A stretch of 64,000 nucleotides of DNA from Bovifimicola sp050309585. GTDB lineage: Bacteria > Bacillota > Clostridia > Lachnospirales > Lachnospiraceae. A program made the position numbers and the translations under genes. This document shows positions 35,052 through 44,261 of the stretch, in pieces (positions within the stretch are counted from its first letter, which is position 1; every line of letters begins with the position of its first letter). The DNA lies in assembly GCA_050309585.1 (NCBI GenBank), contig JBNRML010000036.1:33961-97960 (forward strand), in the 5' to 3' direction. The notes under the pieces were generated by a model that was given only the letters and a program-made list of their open reading frames with translations, searched no databases and was not told the DNA's origin.

Positions 35052-35544
35052 AGGAATATATTTCCTGGCTGGCATCTTTCCATTTGTTGCACATGGAAGA
35101 TGCCTCTTCTTTTGTTGGGACAGAAAGATTGATTTCTATTAGCGTACCCTGTCCTTCCTTTACCTGGCAGTGGACAATGTAGTCCTGGTTGGTTGATTTA
35201 TAGTAATCCGCAATTGTACCTACTTCATTTCTTAATTCGTACTTATTTTCCATAAGATAAATGTCCATGTCATCCATTATGGCACCTGGGATTTTATTTA
35301 CAAAGAATCCTAAGGTCTCGCTTCCCTCGGAAGTAATATGATAATAAGAAGTGTTTCTCACAGATTCGATACTGATTAGGTGGGAGTCGATTAACTCTGT
35401 GATTACCTGTTGCAGGGTAAAATAGGTAGTGTAATTTTTCTCTAAGAAAAACTCGGATAACTGGGAATTTGTGAGAGGAAAATTTACTTTGTTAAGCATA
35501 TACAGAATAATAAGTTTATATAATGTAATTGATTCAAGTGCCAT
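35026..35544 (-). CDS. DUF4364 family protein
   Basis: A 172-residue protein of the DUF4364 type, typical of Clostridia. Residues 1-90 look like a winged-helix DNA-binding domain of the PadR/MarR kind (LTNSQLSEFFLEKNYTTYF, then LIDSHLISIESV and a beta wing YYHITSEG). The C-terminal half is a small beta/alpha domain with LIEINLSVPTKEEASSMCNKW. A regulator is likely but no target is known. Its start overlaps the end of the radical SAM gene by 11 bases, so translation is probably coupled. Confidence 0.82.
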   Translation of the reverse strand: MALESITLYKLIILYMLNKVNFPLTNSQLSEFFLEKNYTTYFTLQQVITELIDSHLISIESVRNTSYYHITSEGSETLGFFVNKIPGAIMDDMDIYLMENKYELRNEVGTIADYYKSTNQDYIVHCQVKEGQGTLIEINLSVPTKEEASSMCNKWKDASQEIYSFIVKSLMR

Positions 35545-36454
35545 TACTTTTGTACTTCCTTCCTTGTATAATGTTGTTTTTAGAAAAATATTGATTCATA
35601 TAATTTAAAACTCTTTTTTTATCGCCGCTCCATTCTGGGGCAAGCAGTTCTTTTTTATTTCCGTCCCCTGTCATACGGTGAATTACAATGTCGGGGCGAA
35701 GATTTTCTATACATTCTCCAACTATTTCGGTGTATTCTTCCAATGATAATGTGTGAAAAGGTGACTTAAGATATAGTCTGCCTAAATCAGTGTCTTTTAA
35801 AACATGAAGGAGCTGAAGCTTGATTCCGTTAATTGGAAGGGAATTGAGATAAGAAATACTCTGTAAATTCATATCCTTATCTTCACCCGGGAGACCTATT
35901 ATTAAGTGTACTACAATATTTACATTTATTAAACTTAATTTTTTAACAGCATTTTCAAAAACAGATAGTTCGTAGCCTCTTCTTATGAATTTTGCAGTTT
36001 CTTCATTGATGGTCTGCAGTCCCAATTCAACAAAAACTGGAAGTTTTTGGTTTAGTTCATCTAAGAGTGCCAAAACATCATCACCCAGGCAGTCAGGTCT
36101 GGTGGCAATGGATAACCCCACAATTTCTTCACAATCAGCTGCCACTGTAAACACTTTTCTTAAATATTCAACGGGGGCATAGGTGTTTGTAAATGCCTGG
36201 AAATAGGCAATGTATTTGTTTGATTTAATTTTGTTCTTTACGCGACTTTTTCCTTCTTTAATTTGTTCGGGGATGGATAAAAAACGGGAGGAGGCGAAGT
36301 CGCCTGAACCTCCCGCACTGCAAAAAATGCAGCCTCTTGTATCAAGTTTTCCGTCTCGATTGGGGCATGTCATACCAGCGTCGAGAGAAATTTTATAAAC
36401 CTTATCACCAAACTTTTCTTTATAAAAATTGTTAAGCGTTAATATTTCTTTCAT
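35534..36454 (-). CDS. TIGR01212 family radical SAM protein (YtqA-like)
   Basis: A 306-residue radical SAM protein. The cluster-binding cysteines lie in GMTCPNRDGKLDTRGCIFC, with the long spacing C-x12-C-x2-C that is special to this family. The barrel shows IAYFQAFTNTYAP, VGLSIATRPDCL and HLIIGLPGE. The family is related to the tRNA-modifying Elp3 radical SAM core, but its substrate is not known. The start lies within the 3-prime end of the malic enzyme gene (23-base overlap) and its own end overlaps the DUF4364 gene. Confidence 0.9.
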   Translation of the reverse strand: MKEILTLNNFYKEKFGDKVYKISLDAGMTCPNRDGKLDTRGCIFCSAGGSGDFASSRFLSIPEQIKEGKSRVKNKIKSNKYIAYFQAFTNTYAPVEYLRKVFTVAADCEEIVGLSIATRPDCLGDDVLALLDELNQKLPVFVELGLQTINEETAKFIRRGYELSVFENAVKKLSLINVNIVVHLIIGLPGEDKDMNLQSISYLNSLPINGIKLQLLHVLKDTDLGRLYLKSPFHTLSLEEYTEIVGECIENLRPDIVIHRMTGDGNKKELLAPEWSGDKKRVLNYMNQYFSKNNIIQGRKYKSNGT

Positions 36455-37607
36455 CTGGTTTGATATTGTCCATTACTGCTTTTGCAACCGCATCCTTTAC
36501 ATTAGGATCAAATGCTTCAGGTAAAATAAATTCGTCGCACAATTTATCGTCTGGAACAAGATTGGCAATAGCGTGAGCCGCTGCAAGCTTCATATCTTCG
36601 GTAATCTGTGATGCACGGCCTTCTAATGCACCTTTGAAGATTCCCGGGAAGGCAATTACGTTGTTAACCTGGTTAGGGAAATCTGAACGTCCTGTACCTA
36701 CAATTCTGGCACCAGCCTGTTTTGCAATATCAGGCATAATTTCAGGAACCGGATTTGCCATGGCAAAGAGAATGGAATCCCTGTTCATTGAAGCAACCAT
36801 TTCAGGGGTTACAATGTTTGGTGCTGAAACACCTACAAATATATCTGCTCCAACAAGTGCATCTTTAAGGGTGCCTGTGATTTTTTTCGGATTTGTTATT
36901 TCTAACATGGATTTCTGCATCCAGTTGAGATTTGGAGAATCTTCACTTAACACGCCATTGATATCACACATAATAAGATTTTTAAAACCATAAGTAAGTA
37001 ACAGTTTTGAAATGGCTACACCGGCACTTCCGGCACCGTTGATAACAACCTTACAATTTTCCTTTTCTTTTCCTGTGATTTTCAATGCATTGATAATACC
37101 TGCAAGAACTACAATGGCTGTTCCGTGCTGGTCATCATGGAATACAGGGATATTTAAGAGTTCTTTGAGCCTTGATTCGATTTCGAAACATCTTGGGGCT
37201 GAAATATCCTCAAGATTTATACCACCAAAGGCAGGAGCTATATTCACCACAGTTTTAATGATTTCTTCTGTATCCTGTGTGTCAAGACAGATAGGAAAAG
37301 CGTTTACATCACCGAAGGATTTAAATAACACTGATTTTCCTTCCATAACTGGCATGGCAGCGTATGGTCCGATGTTTCCCAAGCCTAATACAGCACTTCC
37401 GTCTGATACTACGGCAACAGTGTTTGATTTAATTGTATATTTATAAGCGGCTTCTCTGTCTTTTGCAATAACCTTACATGGTTCAGCTACACCGGGTGTA
37501 TAAGCAAGAGCCAAATCTTCTCTGCTTTTGATTTCACATTTTGATTCAGTTGTAAGCTTTCCTTTCCATTCCTCGTGAAGAGCTAAAGCTTTTTCATTTG
37601 TTGTCAT
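36432..37607 (-). CDS. NAD(P)-dependent malic enzyme
   Basis: Converts malate to pyruvate and CO2 while reducing NAD(P). 391 residues, the short bacterial form without a phosphotransacetylase domain. Motifs include LALAYTPGVAEPC, TNTVAVVSDGSAVLGLGNIGP-like text (here with SNTV), FHDDQHGTAIV and the nucleotide-binding VVINGAGSAGVA. ATG 37607 is set by AAAGGA nine bases upstream; ATGs at 37616 and 37625 are too close to or ahead of that site. First gene of a coupled three-gene set. Confidence 0.94.
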   Translation of the reverse strand: MTTNEKALALHEEWKGKLTTESKCEIKSREDLALAYTPGVAEPCKVIAKDREAAYKYTIKSNTVAVVSDGSAVLGLGNIGPYAAMPVMEGKSVLFKSFGDVNAFPICLDTQDTEEIIKTVVNIAPAFGGINLEDISAPRCFEIESRLKELLNIPVFHDDQHGTAIVVLAGIINALKITGKEKENCKVVINGAGSAGVAISKLLLTYGFKNLIMCDINGVLSEDSPNLNWMQKSMLEITNPKKITGTLKDALVGADIFVGVSAPNIVTPEMVASMNRDSILFAMANPVPEIMPDIAKQAGARIVGTGRSDFPNQVNNVIAFPGIFKGALEGRASQITEDMKLAAAHAIANLVPDDKLCDEFILPEAFDPNVKDAVAKAVMDNIKPDERNINA

Positions 37608-37817
37608 TTTTTTCATTCCTTTCAAATCATTTGGTATTATAATAGCATAATTTTTTAAAATTTACACTATTAATTTCTGACAGATTATTGTATAATTGTC
37701 GTACAGAGTCAAAAGTTTAACTAATGGAAGTCTTGTAGTTGAATTAATTCCCATGAATAATTATCAAAGAACTCAAAAATAAAATATAAAAGGAGAGGGC
37801 GTAGGCCTTAGTTTGTT

Positions 37818-39167
37818 ATGCGTGAAAAATTAGAGACACTATCAGTGGCAGATTTGCGAGAAATCGCAAAGAGTCAGGGGATAAAAAACATTATGAAGTA
37901 TAAGAAGACAGAGCTCATCGAAGCAATTATTGCAGAAGGCTCGAAAATGGAAAAAGAAAAGGAAAAAGAGAAAGAAGAAAAGAGAGAAGACAGGGATAAA
38001 GAAATAGTTATTATTGAAGAAAATCCGGAACCTGAACAGAAGGAAGAGATTCAGATTGCAGAGGGTATATTAGAGGTAATGCCTGATGGATACGGATTTA
38101 TCAGATGTGAGAATTTCCTGCCTGGAGAAAATGATGTATATGTTTCACCTTCCCAGATAAGAAGATTCAGACTGAAAACAGGTGATATTCTGAACGGAAA
38201 CATGAGACAGAAGAATATTAATGAAAAATTTGGTGCGATGACATTTTTAAATTCAGCAAATGGAATTCCTGCGGAGGAAGTAAGAAATCGTCCTAATTTT
38301 GAAGATTTGACGCCGATTTTTCCAAATAAAAGACTTAGAATGGAAACAAGCACTGAGAATATGGCCATGAGAGTGGTGGATTTGATTTCTCCTATCGGAA
38401 AAGGTCAGAGGGGAATGATTGTTTCACAACCTAAGGCCGGAAAAACCACATTGCTCAAGGAAATTGCAAAATCCATCCAGATAAACAATCCGGATATGCA
38501 TATGATAATCCTTCTGATTGATGAGCGTCCGGAAGAGGTTACGGACATTAAAGAGGCCATACACGGTGATAATGTTGAGGTTATTTATTCTACATTTGAC
38601 GAGCTTCCGGAACACCATAAGAGAGTATCTGAGATGGTTATAGAAAGAGCTAAAAGACTTGTTGAAAACAAGAAGGATGTCATTATTTTGCTTGACAGCA
38701 TAACGAGACTGGCCAGGGCGTATAATATGACAATACCATCCTCAGGAAGAACTCTTTCGGGAGGACTCGATCCTGCTGCACTTCACATGCCAAAAAGATT
38801 TTTCGGTGCAGCAAGAAATATGCGTGAAGGTGGAAGTCTTACAATTCTTGCCACAGCCCTTGTGGATACCGGAAGTAAAATGGATGATGTGGTGTTTGAA
38901 GAGTTTAAGGGAACTGGTAATATGGAGCTTGTTTTGGACAGAAAATTATCAGAGAAAAGGGTATTTCCGGCAATAGATATTGCAAAATCAGGAACTCGAA
39001 GAGAAGATTTGCTTTTGAATCCGGATGAATTAGAAGCAGTATACACCATAAGAAAACTTTTTAATGAGACTAAAAATGAAGAGGCTGCTGAAAAGGTGCT
39101 GGATTTATTTTCAAAAACCAAAAATAACAGAGATTTTATTCAAATGGTTAAAAAGTGCTTGCAATAA
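37818..39167 (+). CDS. rho: Transcription termination factor Rho
   Basis: Hexameric RNA helicase that ends transcription. 449 residues: Rho_N helical domain (LETLSVADLREIAKSQGI), a highly charged Lys/Glu insert (about residues 40-75), the RNA-binding cold-shock fold (GILEVMPDGYGFIR), and the ATPase core with Walker A QPKAGKTTLL, IDERPEEVTD and the DSITRLARAYN block. The strong site AAAGGAGAGGG lies about 20 bases before the ATG, which is far; no nearer in-frame start is evident. The 210-base gap upstream carries a TATAAT at 37691-37696 for rho and an ATTATA (-10 on the minus strand, 37636-37641) for the malic enzyme. Confidence 0.96.
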   Translation: MREKLETLSVADLREIAKSQGIKNIMKYKKTELIEAIIAEGSKMEKEKEKEKEEKREDRDKEIVIIEENPEPEQKEEIQIAEGILEVMPDGYGFIRCENFLPGENDVYVSPSQIRRFRLKTGDILNGNMRQKNINEKFGAMTFLNSANGIPAEEVRNRPNFEDLTPIFPNKRLRMETSTENMAMRVVDLISPIGKGQRGMIVSQPKAGKTTLLKEIAKSIQINNPDMHMIILLIDERPEEVTDIKEAIHGDNVEVIYSTFDELPEHHKRVSEMVIERAKRLVENKKDVIILLDSITRLARAYNMTIPSSGRTLSGGLDPAALHMPKRFFGAARNMREGGSLTILATALVDTGSKMDDVVFEEFKGTGNMELVLDRKLSEKRVFPAIDIAKSGTRREDLLLNPDELEAVYTIRKLFNETKNEEAAEKVLDLFSKTKNNRDFIQMVKKCLQ

Positions 39168-39187
39168 AAAATGTTATATGATACACT
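39159..39187 (+). promoter_or_regulatory. Possible rpmE promoter
   Basis: TTGCAA (39159-39164) at the very end of rho, a 17-base spacer, and TACACT (39182-39187), 75 bases before rpmE. Confidence 0.4.
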
Positions 39188-39261
39188 ATAAAAGCTGTTT
39201 TTAGAATATGATTGGCTAATAAGCCATTTGCATATCAAATATTGTAGAGAGGTGAAATGAA

Positions 39262-39474
39262 ATGAGAGAAGGAATCCATCCAACATACTATCAGGCAAAG
39301 GTTGTTTGCAACTGTGGAAATGAATTCGTAACAGGATCAACAAAGGAAAGCATCCACGTTGAAATTTGTTCAAAATGTCATCCATTTTACACAGGCCAGC
39401 AGAAAGCTACTTCAGCTCGAGGTCGTGTTGATAAGTTCAATCGTAAGTATGGCATCACAGCAGACAATAAATAG
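39262..39474 (+). CDS. rpmE: 50S ribosomal protein L31 (zinc-binding form)
   Basis: A 70-residue ribosomal protein of the large subunit. MREGIHPTYYQA is the family start. The zinc cysteines are kept (VCNCG and CSKCHPFYTG), so this is the C+ form rather than the zinc-free paralogue. AGAGAGGTGAAATGAA precedes the ATG. The order rho-rpmE is usual in this group. An intrinsic terminator follows directly. Confidence 0.97.
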   Translation: MREGIHPTYYQAKVVCNCGNEFVTGSTKESIHVEICSKCHPFYTGQQKATSARGRVDKFNRKYGITADNK

Positions 39475-39486
39475 GTAGATATAATT

Positions 39487-39547
39487 GAGGCTGTCACACA
39501 AGGGTTCTGTTATAGAACAGAATCTTTTTGTGATAGCCTCATTTTTT
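39487..39547 (+). terminator. Intrinsic terminator after rpmE
   Basis: GAGGCTGTCACA pairs with TGTGATAGCCTC (39487-39498 with 39529-39540), with an inner TTCTGT/ACAGAA hairpin, followed by ATTTTTT. Confidence 0.85.
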
Positions 39548-39599
39548 AACCTTTTGAAAATAGAGGCGACATTTACATGTCAAGGATATGGAGGATAAG

Positions 39600-40553
39600 T
39601 TGAAGGCATCAGGAATAGGTGGTCAGGCGGTGCTGGAGGGCATTATGATGAAGAATAATGACAAATATGCCGTTGCCGTCAGGAAGCCAGATAAAGAGAT
39701 AGAGATAAGTGTAAAGGAATATAAAGGAATTACTAAGGGAAACAAGATATTAAACCTTCCTTTTATAAGAGGCGTATTTAATTTTGTTGACTCGCTGATA
39801 TTAGGAATGTCTTCTCTTATGTTTTCAGCCCAGTTTTTCGACGAGGAAGAAGAGGAAGAAAAAGATAAAGCATCGGGTAAAGAAAAAAAGCCTGAAGAAA
39901 AGGATTTGGAGTTTAAAGATAAGACAGAAGATGTTATTATGGTAATAACAGTTATTTTTTCTGCTCTCATGGCAGTGGGATTGTTTGTGATTTTGCCAAC
40001 CTTTGCTTCGCATTTTTTTAAAGTAAAGTTGGGAATAAAATCCACTTCACTTGTTTCTCTTATTGAGGGACTTATACGTATTGCTTTATTTATTATATAT
40101 ATTTTTCTGATTTCAAGAATGAAGGATATTCAGAGAACATTTATGTATCATGGGGCTGAACATAAGTGTATAAACTGTATTGAGCATGGTATGGAACTTA
40201 ATGTTGAAAACGTAATGAAAAGTTCCAGGCTGCATAAGAGATGTGGAACAAGTTTTTTGTTTTTAGTTATGGCAATAAGTGTTATAATGTTTATATTGAT
40301 TCCTACAAAAACGATAGCCATGAAGATTGTGGTAAGAATTATCATGATTCCTGTGATAGCAGGGGTTTCTTATGAGGTATTGAGGTTTGCGGGAAGACAC
40401 GAAGGAAAGCTTGTGGATATTGTGAGTGCACCGGGAATGGCATTGCAGAAAATGACAACAAGTGAACCGGATGAGGAAATGGCAGAGGTTGCCATTAAAG
40501 CTGTTGAAGCAGTGTTTGACTGGAAAGCCTTTTTGGAAGAAAATGAGTTTTAG
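39600..40553 (+). CDS. DUF1385 membrane protein (YqhQ-like)
   Basis: A 317-residue integral membrane protein of the DUF1385 family, function unknown. The N-terminal signature GIGGQAVLEGIMMKN, the central YHGAEHKCI and LHKRCGTSFLF and the end segment GMALQKMTTSEPDEEM are all conserved marks; the His and Cys residues look like a metal site. About five hydrophobic helices and an acidic loop (DEEEEEEKDK). The TTG at 39600 has GGAGG seven bases upstream and gives the usual N-terminus; the ATG at 39588 would have to use a weaker site. It precedes prmC and prfA, a common arrangement. Confidence 0.88.
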   Translation: MKASGIGGQAVLEGIMMKNNDKYAVAVRKPDKEIEISVKEYKGITKGNKILNLPFIRGVFNFVDSLILGMSSLMFSAQFFDEEEEEEKDKASGKEKKPEEKDLEFKDKTEDVIMVITVIFSALMAVGLFVILPTFASHFFKVKLGIKSTSLVSLIEGLIRIALFIIYIFLISRMKDIQRTFMYHGAEHKCINCIEHGMELNVENVMKSSRLHKRCGTSFLFLVMAISVIMFILIPTKTIAMKIVVRIIMIPVIAGVSYEVLRFAGRHEGKLVDIVSAPGMALQKMTTSEPDEEMAEVAIKAVEAVFDWKAFLEENEF

Positions 40554-40600
40554 AGAAGTGTAGAGTTTTAGGGTGAAGGTTAAGTTAGGTGATGTAAAGT

Positions 40601-41470
40601 ATGAAATATTCAGAATTGGTTAAGCAAGGCCAGCGAAAGCTATTTAAAGCTGGTATTATGGATTCGGATTTGGATGCATGGATTCTTGTTGAAAAAATTT
40701 GTAATATCTCCAGAACAGAATATTTTGTAAAGATGCATGATGAGGTTCCGGAAGAGATGGTGGAGCAGTATTTTGCTGCTATTGATAAGAGGATAACCCA
40801 TTATCCTATACAGTACATCATTGGGGAATGGAGCTTTATGGGATTGCCGTTTAAGGTTAATGAAAATGTTTTGGTGCCAAGACAGGATACAGAAGTGTTA
40901 GTGGAAAAGGCAATGAGAATAATTCGGGAGGAAATGCCGGATCCAGATAAGAAAGAAATAAGAATACTTGATATGTGTACAGGTAGCGGCTGCATAGGAA
41001 TAAGTCTGGCTAAGAATTTCCAAAATGTTTTCGTGGTGGGTGCTGATATTTCTAAGGGGGCACTTGAAATAGCAAAAGAAAATGCGGAATTGAATGGCGT
41101 TAATAACATTGAATTTATTGAAAGCGACCTGTATTCAAAGGTACAGGGGAAATTTGATATATTGATTTCAAATCCACCTTATATCAAGAGCGCAGACATA
41201 GAGGAGCTAATGAGTGAAGTGAAAGATTATGAACCGCGAATAGCTTTGGACGGCTCAGAAGATGGATTGGAGTTTTACAGAAGAATTATAGAAAAAGGAA
41301 AAGAGTTTATAAAGGAAGACGGTTATATACTCTTTGAAATTGGATATGACCAGCGTGAACAGGTAAAAGAACTTTTACGCGAAAAAGGATATTCTGACAT
41401 TGAGGCATTAAAGGATTTTGCCGGTAATGACAGGGTAGTGTTAGGAAAAAGGAGAAAGAGATATGTTTGA
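40601..41470 (+). CDS. prmC: Peptide chain release factor N5-glutamine methyltransferase
   Basis: Methylates the glutamine of the GGQ motif in release factors, using SAM. 289 residues: an N-terminal helical domain that holds the release factor, then the SAM fold with LDMCTGSGCIGIS and the substrate motif NPPYI. It overlaps prfA, its substrate gene, by eight bases. Confidence 0.96.
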   Translation: MKYSELVKQGQRKLFKAGIMDSDLDAWILVEKICNISRTEYFVKMHDEVPEEMVEQYFAAIDKRITHYPIQYIIGEWSFMGLPFKVNENVLVPRQDTEVLVEKAMRIIREEMPDPDKKEIRILDMCTGSGCIGISLAKNFQNVFVVGADISKGALEIAKENAELNGVNNIEFIESDLYSKVQGKFDILISNPPYIKSADIEELMSEVKDYEPRIALDGSEDGLEFYRRIIEKGKEFIKEDGYILFEIGYDQREQVKELLREKGYSDIEALKDFAGNDRVVLGKRRKRYV

Positions 41471-42533
41471 CAGACTTGATGATCTTTTGAAGAGATATGA
41501 AGAATTAATGTTAGAGTTAAATGATCCCTCTATAGCAAATGACCAGCAGAGATTTAGAAAACTTATGAAGGAACAGTCTGATTTGGCACCGATTGTAGAG
41601 GCATATACGGAATATAAAAAGGCAAATGAGACAATTGAAGAGAGTCTTATGATTCTTGAAGAGGAATCAGATGAGGATATGAAGGAACTTGCCAAGGAGG
41701 AATTAAATGATGCCAAGGCGAAAGTGGAAGAACTTGAAAAGACATTGAAGATTTTATTGCTTCCAAAGGATCCTAATGATGATAAAAACGTTATCGTAGA
41801 AATAAGAGCAGGTGCAGGTGGAGATGAGGCAGCATTATTTGCCTATGAAATTTATCGTATGTATCTTCATTATGCTGAAACGAAGCATTGGAAAGTAGAA
41901 CTGATGGAATATGAGGAAATTGGCATCGGAGGTATGAAAAATGTCACGTTTATGGTATCGGGACAGAATGCCTATTCAGTTCTTAAATATGAGTCAGGTG
42001 TTCATCGCGTTCAGCGAGTTCCTGAGACTGAATCAGGTGGAAGAATTCATACTTCGACTATTACCGTAGCGGTTATTCCAGAGGCTGAAGAAGTAGATGT
42101 GCAGATTGATGAGAAGGATATCAGAATTGATGTTATGCGTGCATCTGGTAACGGTGGTCAGTGTGTCAACACAACAGACTCAGCGGTAAGACTTACACAT
42201 TTTCCTACAGGAATTGTGGTATACAGCCAGACTGAAAAATCACAGCTTCAGAACAAGGCAAAAGCATTTGCCCTGCTTCGTTCTAAACTTTATGACATAG
42301 AATGTCAGAAGGCTCACGACGCAGAGGCAGAGGCAAGACGAAGCCAGATAGGTACAGGTGACCGTTCGGAAAAAATCAGAACTTACAACTTCCCACAGGG
42401 AAGGGTCACAGACCACAGAATCGGTCTTACACTTTATAAACTTGATAAAATAATGAATGGTGATATTCAGGAAATCATAGATGCCTGTATCGCGGCTGAC
42501 CAGGCAGCGAAGCTGGCGAAGATGAACGAATAG
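41463..42533 (+). CDS. prfA: Peptide chain release factor 1
   Basis: Reads UAA and UAG stop codons and releases the finished chain. 356 residues. The catalytic GGQ is in ASGNGGQCVNTTDSAVR; the stop-codon tripeptide region reads VQRVPETESGGRIHTS, with PET in place of the more common PAT or PVT. RSEKIRTYNFPQGRVTDHR near the end is the family mark. GAAAAAGGAGAAAGAG lies before the ATG, inside prmC. Confidence 0.97.
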   Translation: MFDRLDDLLKRYEELMLELNDPSIANDQQRFRKLMKEQSDLAPIVEAYTEYKKANETIEESLMILEEESDEDMKELAKEELNDAKAKVEELEKTLKILLLPKDPNDDKNVIVEIRAGAGGDEAALFAYEIYRMYLHYAETKHWKVELMEYEEIGIGGMKNVTFMVSGQNAYSVLKYESGVHRVQRVPETESGGRIHTSTITVAVIPEAEEVDVQIDEKDIRIDVMRASGNGGQCVNTTDSAVRLTHFPTGIVVYSQTEKSQLQNKAKAFALLRSKLYDIECQKAHDAEAEARRSQIGTGDRSEKIRTYNFPQGRVTDHRIGLTLYKLDKIMNGDIQEIIDACIAADQAAKLAKMNE

Positions 42534-42544
42534 CACGAATGCAG

Positions 42545-42590
42545 AAAAAATAAGAAGCCCCATCCGGCTTGATGGAATGAGGCTTCTTAT
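42545..42590. terminator. Hairpin after prfA, terminator-like on the minus strand
   Basis: ATAAGAAGCC with GGCTTCTTAT, extended by CCATC/GATGG, makes a stem of about 15 pairs. The A-run (42545-42550) is on its left, so the T-run of an intrinsic terminator would only exist on minus-strand RNA. On the plus strand the hairpin is followed by GCGTTTGTG, a poor release tract. Confidence 0.55.
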
Positions 42591-42683
42591 GCGTTTGTGC
42601 TATTGTTAAGTATATTTTGAGGCGTATTTGGAGTGTAAATATGCTATATACACTGGAAATTACAAAAAGATACTCATTAGTTA

Positions 42684-42712
42684 TTCATAGATGGATAAAA
42701 ATGTGATATAAT
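42684..42712 (+). promoter_or_regulatory. Promoter of the FHA-ABC operon
   Basis: Extended -10 TGATATAAT (TATAAT 42707-42712) with TTCATA (42684-42689) 17 bases before it, 33 bases ahead of the TTG start. Confidence 0.55.
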
Positions 42713-42745
42713 TGTAAATATTTTACAAGTTTGGAGGAGTGAAAA

Positions 42746-44245
42746 TTGGAAACTATGCCATACGTTGCATCTGTAAGTGGTGCAAAGTTGATAGTAATGG
42801 AAAATGATGAGATAAGATGTATTTCATTAGATGCCAGAAATGAATGGAAGATAGGGCGTGTTTGCCCGGGAAACAGCCCGGATATCAGATTGTCTTCTCA
42901 AATTGCGGGAAGAAAGCAGGGAGAGTTTCTTCGTGCAGACAATACGTGGTATTTTGTGGATGGTAAGAGTCTTAATGGAACATTTTATAATGAGCGTAAA
43001 ATTTTACACGGACCAGATGGTTCAGTAATGCCTGTTCCACTTAAGAATGGTGACATGTTAAGGGTTGATGCAAACAATCTGAATATGCCGGATATGAGAG
43101 GCGTTTGGATGATGTTTACTACAGACCAGGTAAGTGATATTTGGGAGAGTAAAGTTTTAAATACAGACAGGGATACATACATTGGAAGATATGAAGATCA
43201 GAATGATATAGTTATTCCGGTACCATATGTTTCAGGAAATCATACAAGAATCAGTTTTTATCAGGGAAGGTTTTATGTTTCAGACTGCAACAGTTTGTCA
43301 GGAACCTGGGTTAATGGAAATCGTGTAATAGGAACGGTTATGCTTAAGGAAAAAGATAAGATTTCCATTTGCGACAGTCATTTCATCTTCACGGGCAATA
43401 AGCTCATTTATAGTGTTTCTGCCATAAAGATGGAAGGTAATCAGATGATGTCTTCAGGTAATAAGAGACTTGTTTTACAGGCGGATATTAAGTCAAGAAA
43501 AGTTCCAAACAATAATGGGCAGGGCAAGAAGGAACTTATAAGGGACGTTAAGCTTGAGGTTAAAGAGGGAACCCTTGTTGCATTGCTTGGAAGCTCTGGT
43601 GCAGGTAAATCTACTGTTATGAACTGTCTTAATGGTATGGACAGCTCAGGAACTGAAGGTACAGTATTATTTAATGGAGAAGATTTATTTGCAAACTTTG
43701 AGAGATTAAAGTACCTTATTGGAAGCGTTCCACAGAAACCTGTACTTCACACAATGCTTACGGTTCAGGAGGAACTTATGGAAGCTGCAAGAATAAGACT
43801 TCCAAAGGATGTCAAGACAAAAGAAATTAAGCAGTATGTGGACAATGCAATTAAGCAGCTGAATCTTGATGCAAAAAGAAAAACAAGAATCCAGAAATGT
43901 AGCGGTGGTGAGCAGCAGAGAGTAAATATTGGTATTGAACTTGTGGCAAACAGGACATTGTTGTGCCTTGATGAGCCGGATGCAGGTCTTGACCCGGGTA
44001 TGAAGAATGAATTGTTTACTATATTACGAAACCTCGCACATAATGAAAATAAGAGTATTCTGGTTATTATTCATGATGTTTCAGATATTGATTTGTTTGA
44101 CCAGGTGGTTATGATGACGAAATATCAGGATGTAGGGCGTCTTGCGTTTTCAGGTACTCCTGCAGAGGCAAGGGAATATTTTGGAACAGATTTAAAGCAT
44201 GCATACTCATTGCTTTCAGAACAACCGGAAAAATACATTAAATAA
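42746..44245 (+). CDS. FHA-domain ABC transporter ATP-binding protein
   Basis: A 499-residue cytoplasmic ATPase with two N-terminal FHA domains, which bind phosphothreonine. FHA 1 is at about residues 30-105 (WKIGRVCPG, SLNGTFYN); FHA 2 is at about 140-225 (YIGRYEDQNDIVIP, SLSGTWVNG). The ABC domain follows with Walker A LLGSSGAGKST, signature CSGGEQQRVNIG and Walker B LLCLDEPDAGLDPG, closest to ABC-2/ABCG-type exporters. TTG 42746 is chosen because GGAGGAG stands six bases upstream; ATG 42755 is an alternative. The partner permease, a PP2C phosphatase and a Ser/Thr kinase follow, so the FHA domains probably read marks set by that kinase. Confidence 0.92.
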   Translation: METMPYVASVSGAKLIVMENDEIRCISLDARNEWKIGRVCPGNSPDIRLSSQIAGRKQGEFLRADNTWYFVDGKSLNGTFYNERKILHGPDGSVMPVPLKNGDMLRVDANNLNMPDMRGVWMMFTTDQVSDIWESKVLNTDRDTYIGRYEDQNDIVIPVPYVSGNHTRISFYQGRFYVSDCNSLSGTWVNGNRVIGTVMLKEKDKISICDSHFIFTGNKLIYSVSAIKMEGNQMMSSGNKRLVLQADIKSRKVPNNNGQGKKELIRDVKLEVKEGTLVALLGSSGAGKSTVMNCLNGMDSSGTEGTVLFNGEDLFANFERLKYLIGSVPQKPVLHTMLTVQEELMEAARIRLPKDVKTKEIKQYVDNAIKQLNLDAKRKTRIQKCSGGEQQRVNIGIELVANRTLLCLDEPDAGLDPGMKNELFTILRNLAHNENKSILVIIHDVSDIDLFDQVVMMTKYQDVGRLAFSGTPAEAREYFGTDLKHAYSLLSEQPEKYIK

Positions 44246-44261
44246 AATGGAGATGTGACAA

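Noticed and set aside
37626..37817. Riboswitch in the malic enzyme/rho divergent gap
   Set aside because: No recognisable aptamer core or terminator/antiterminator pair was found; only -10-like hexamers.
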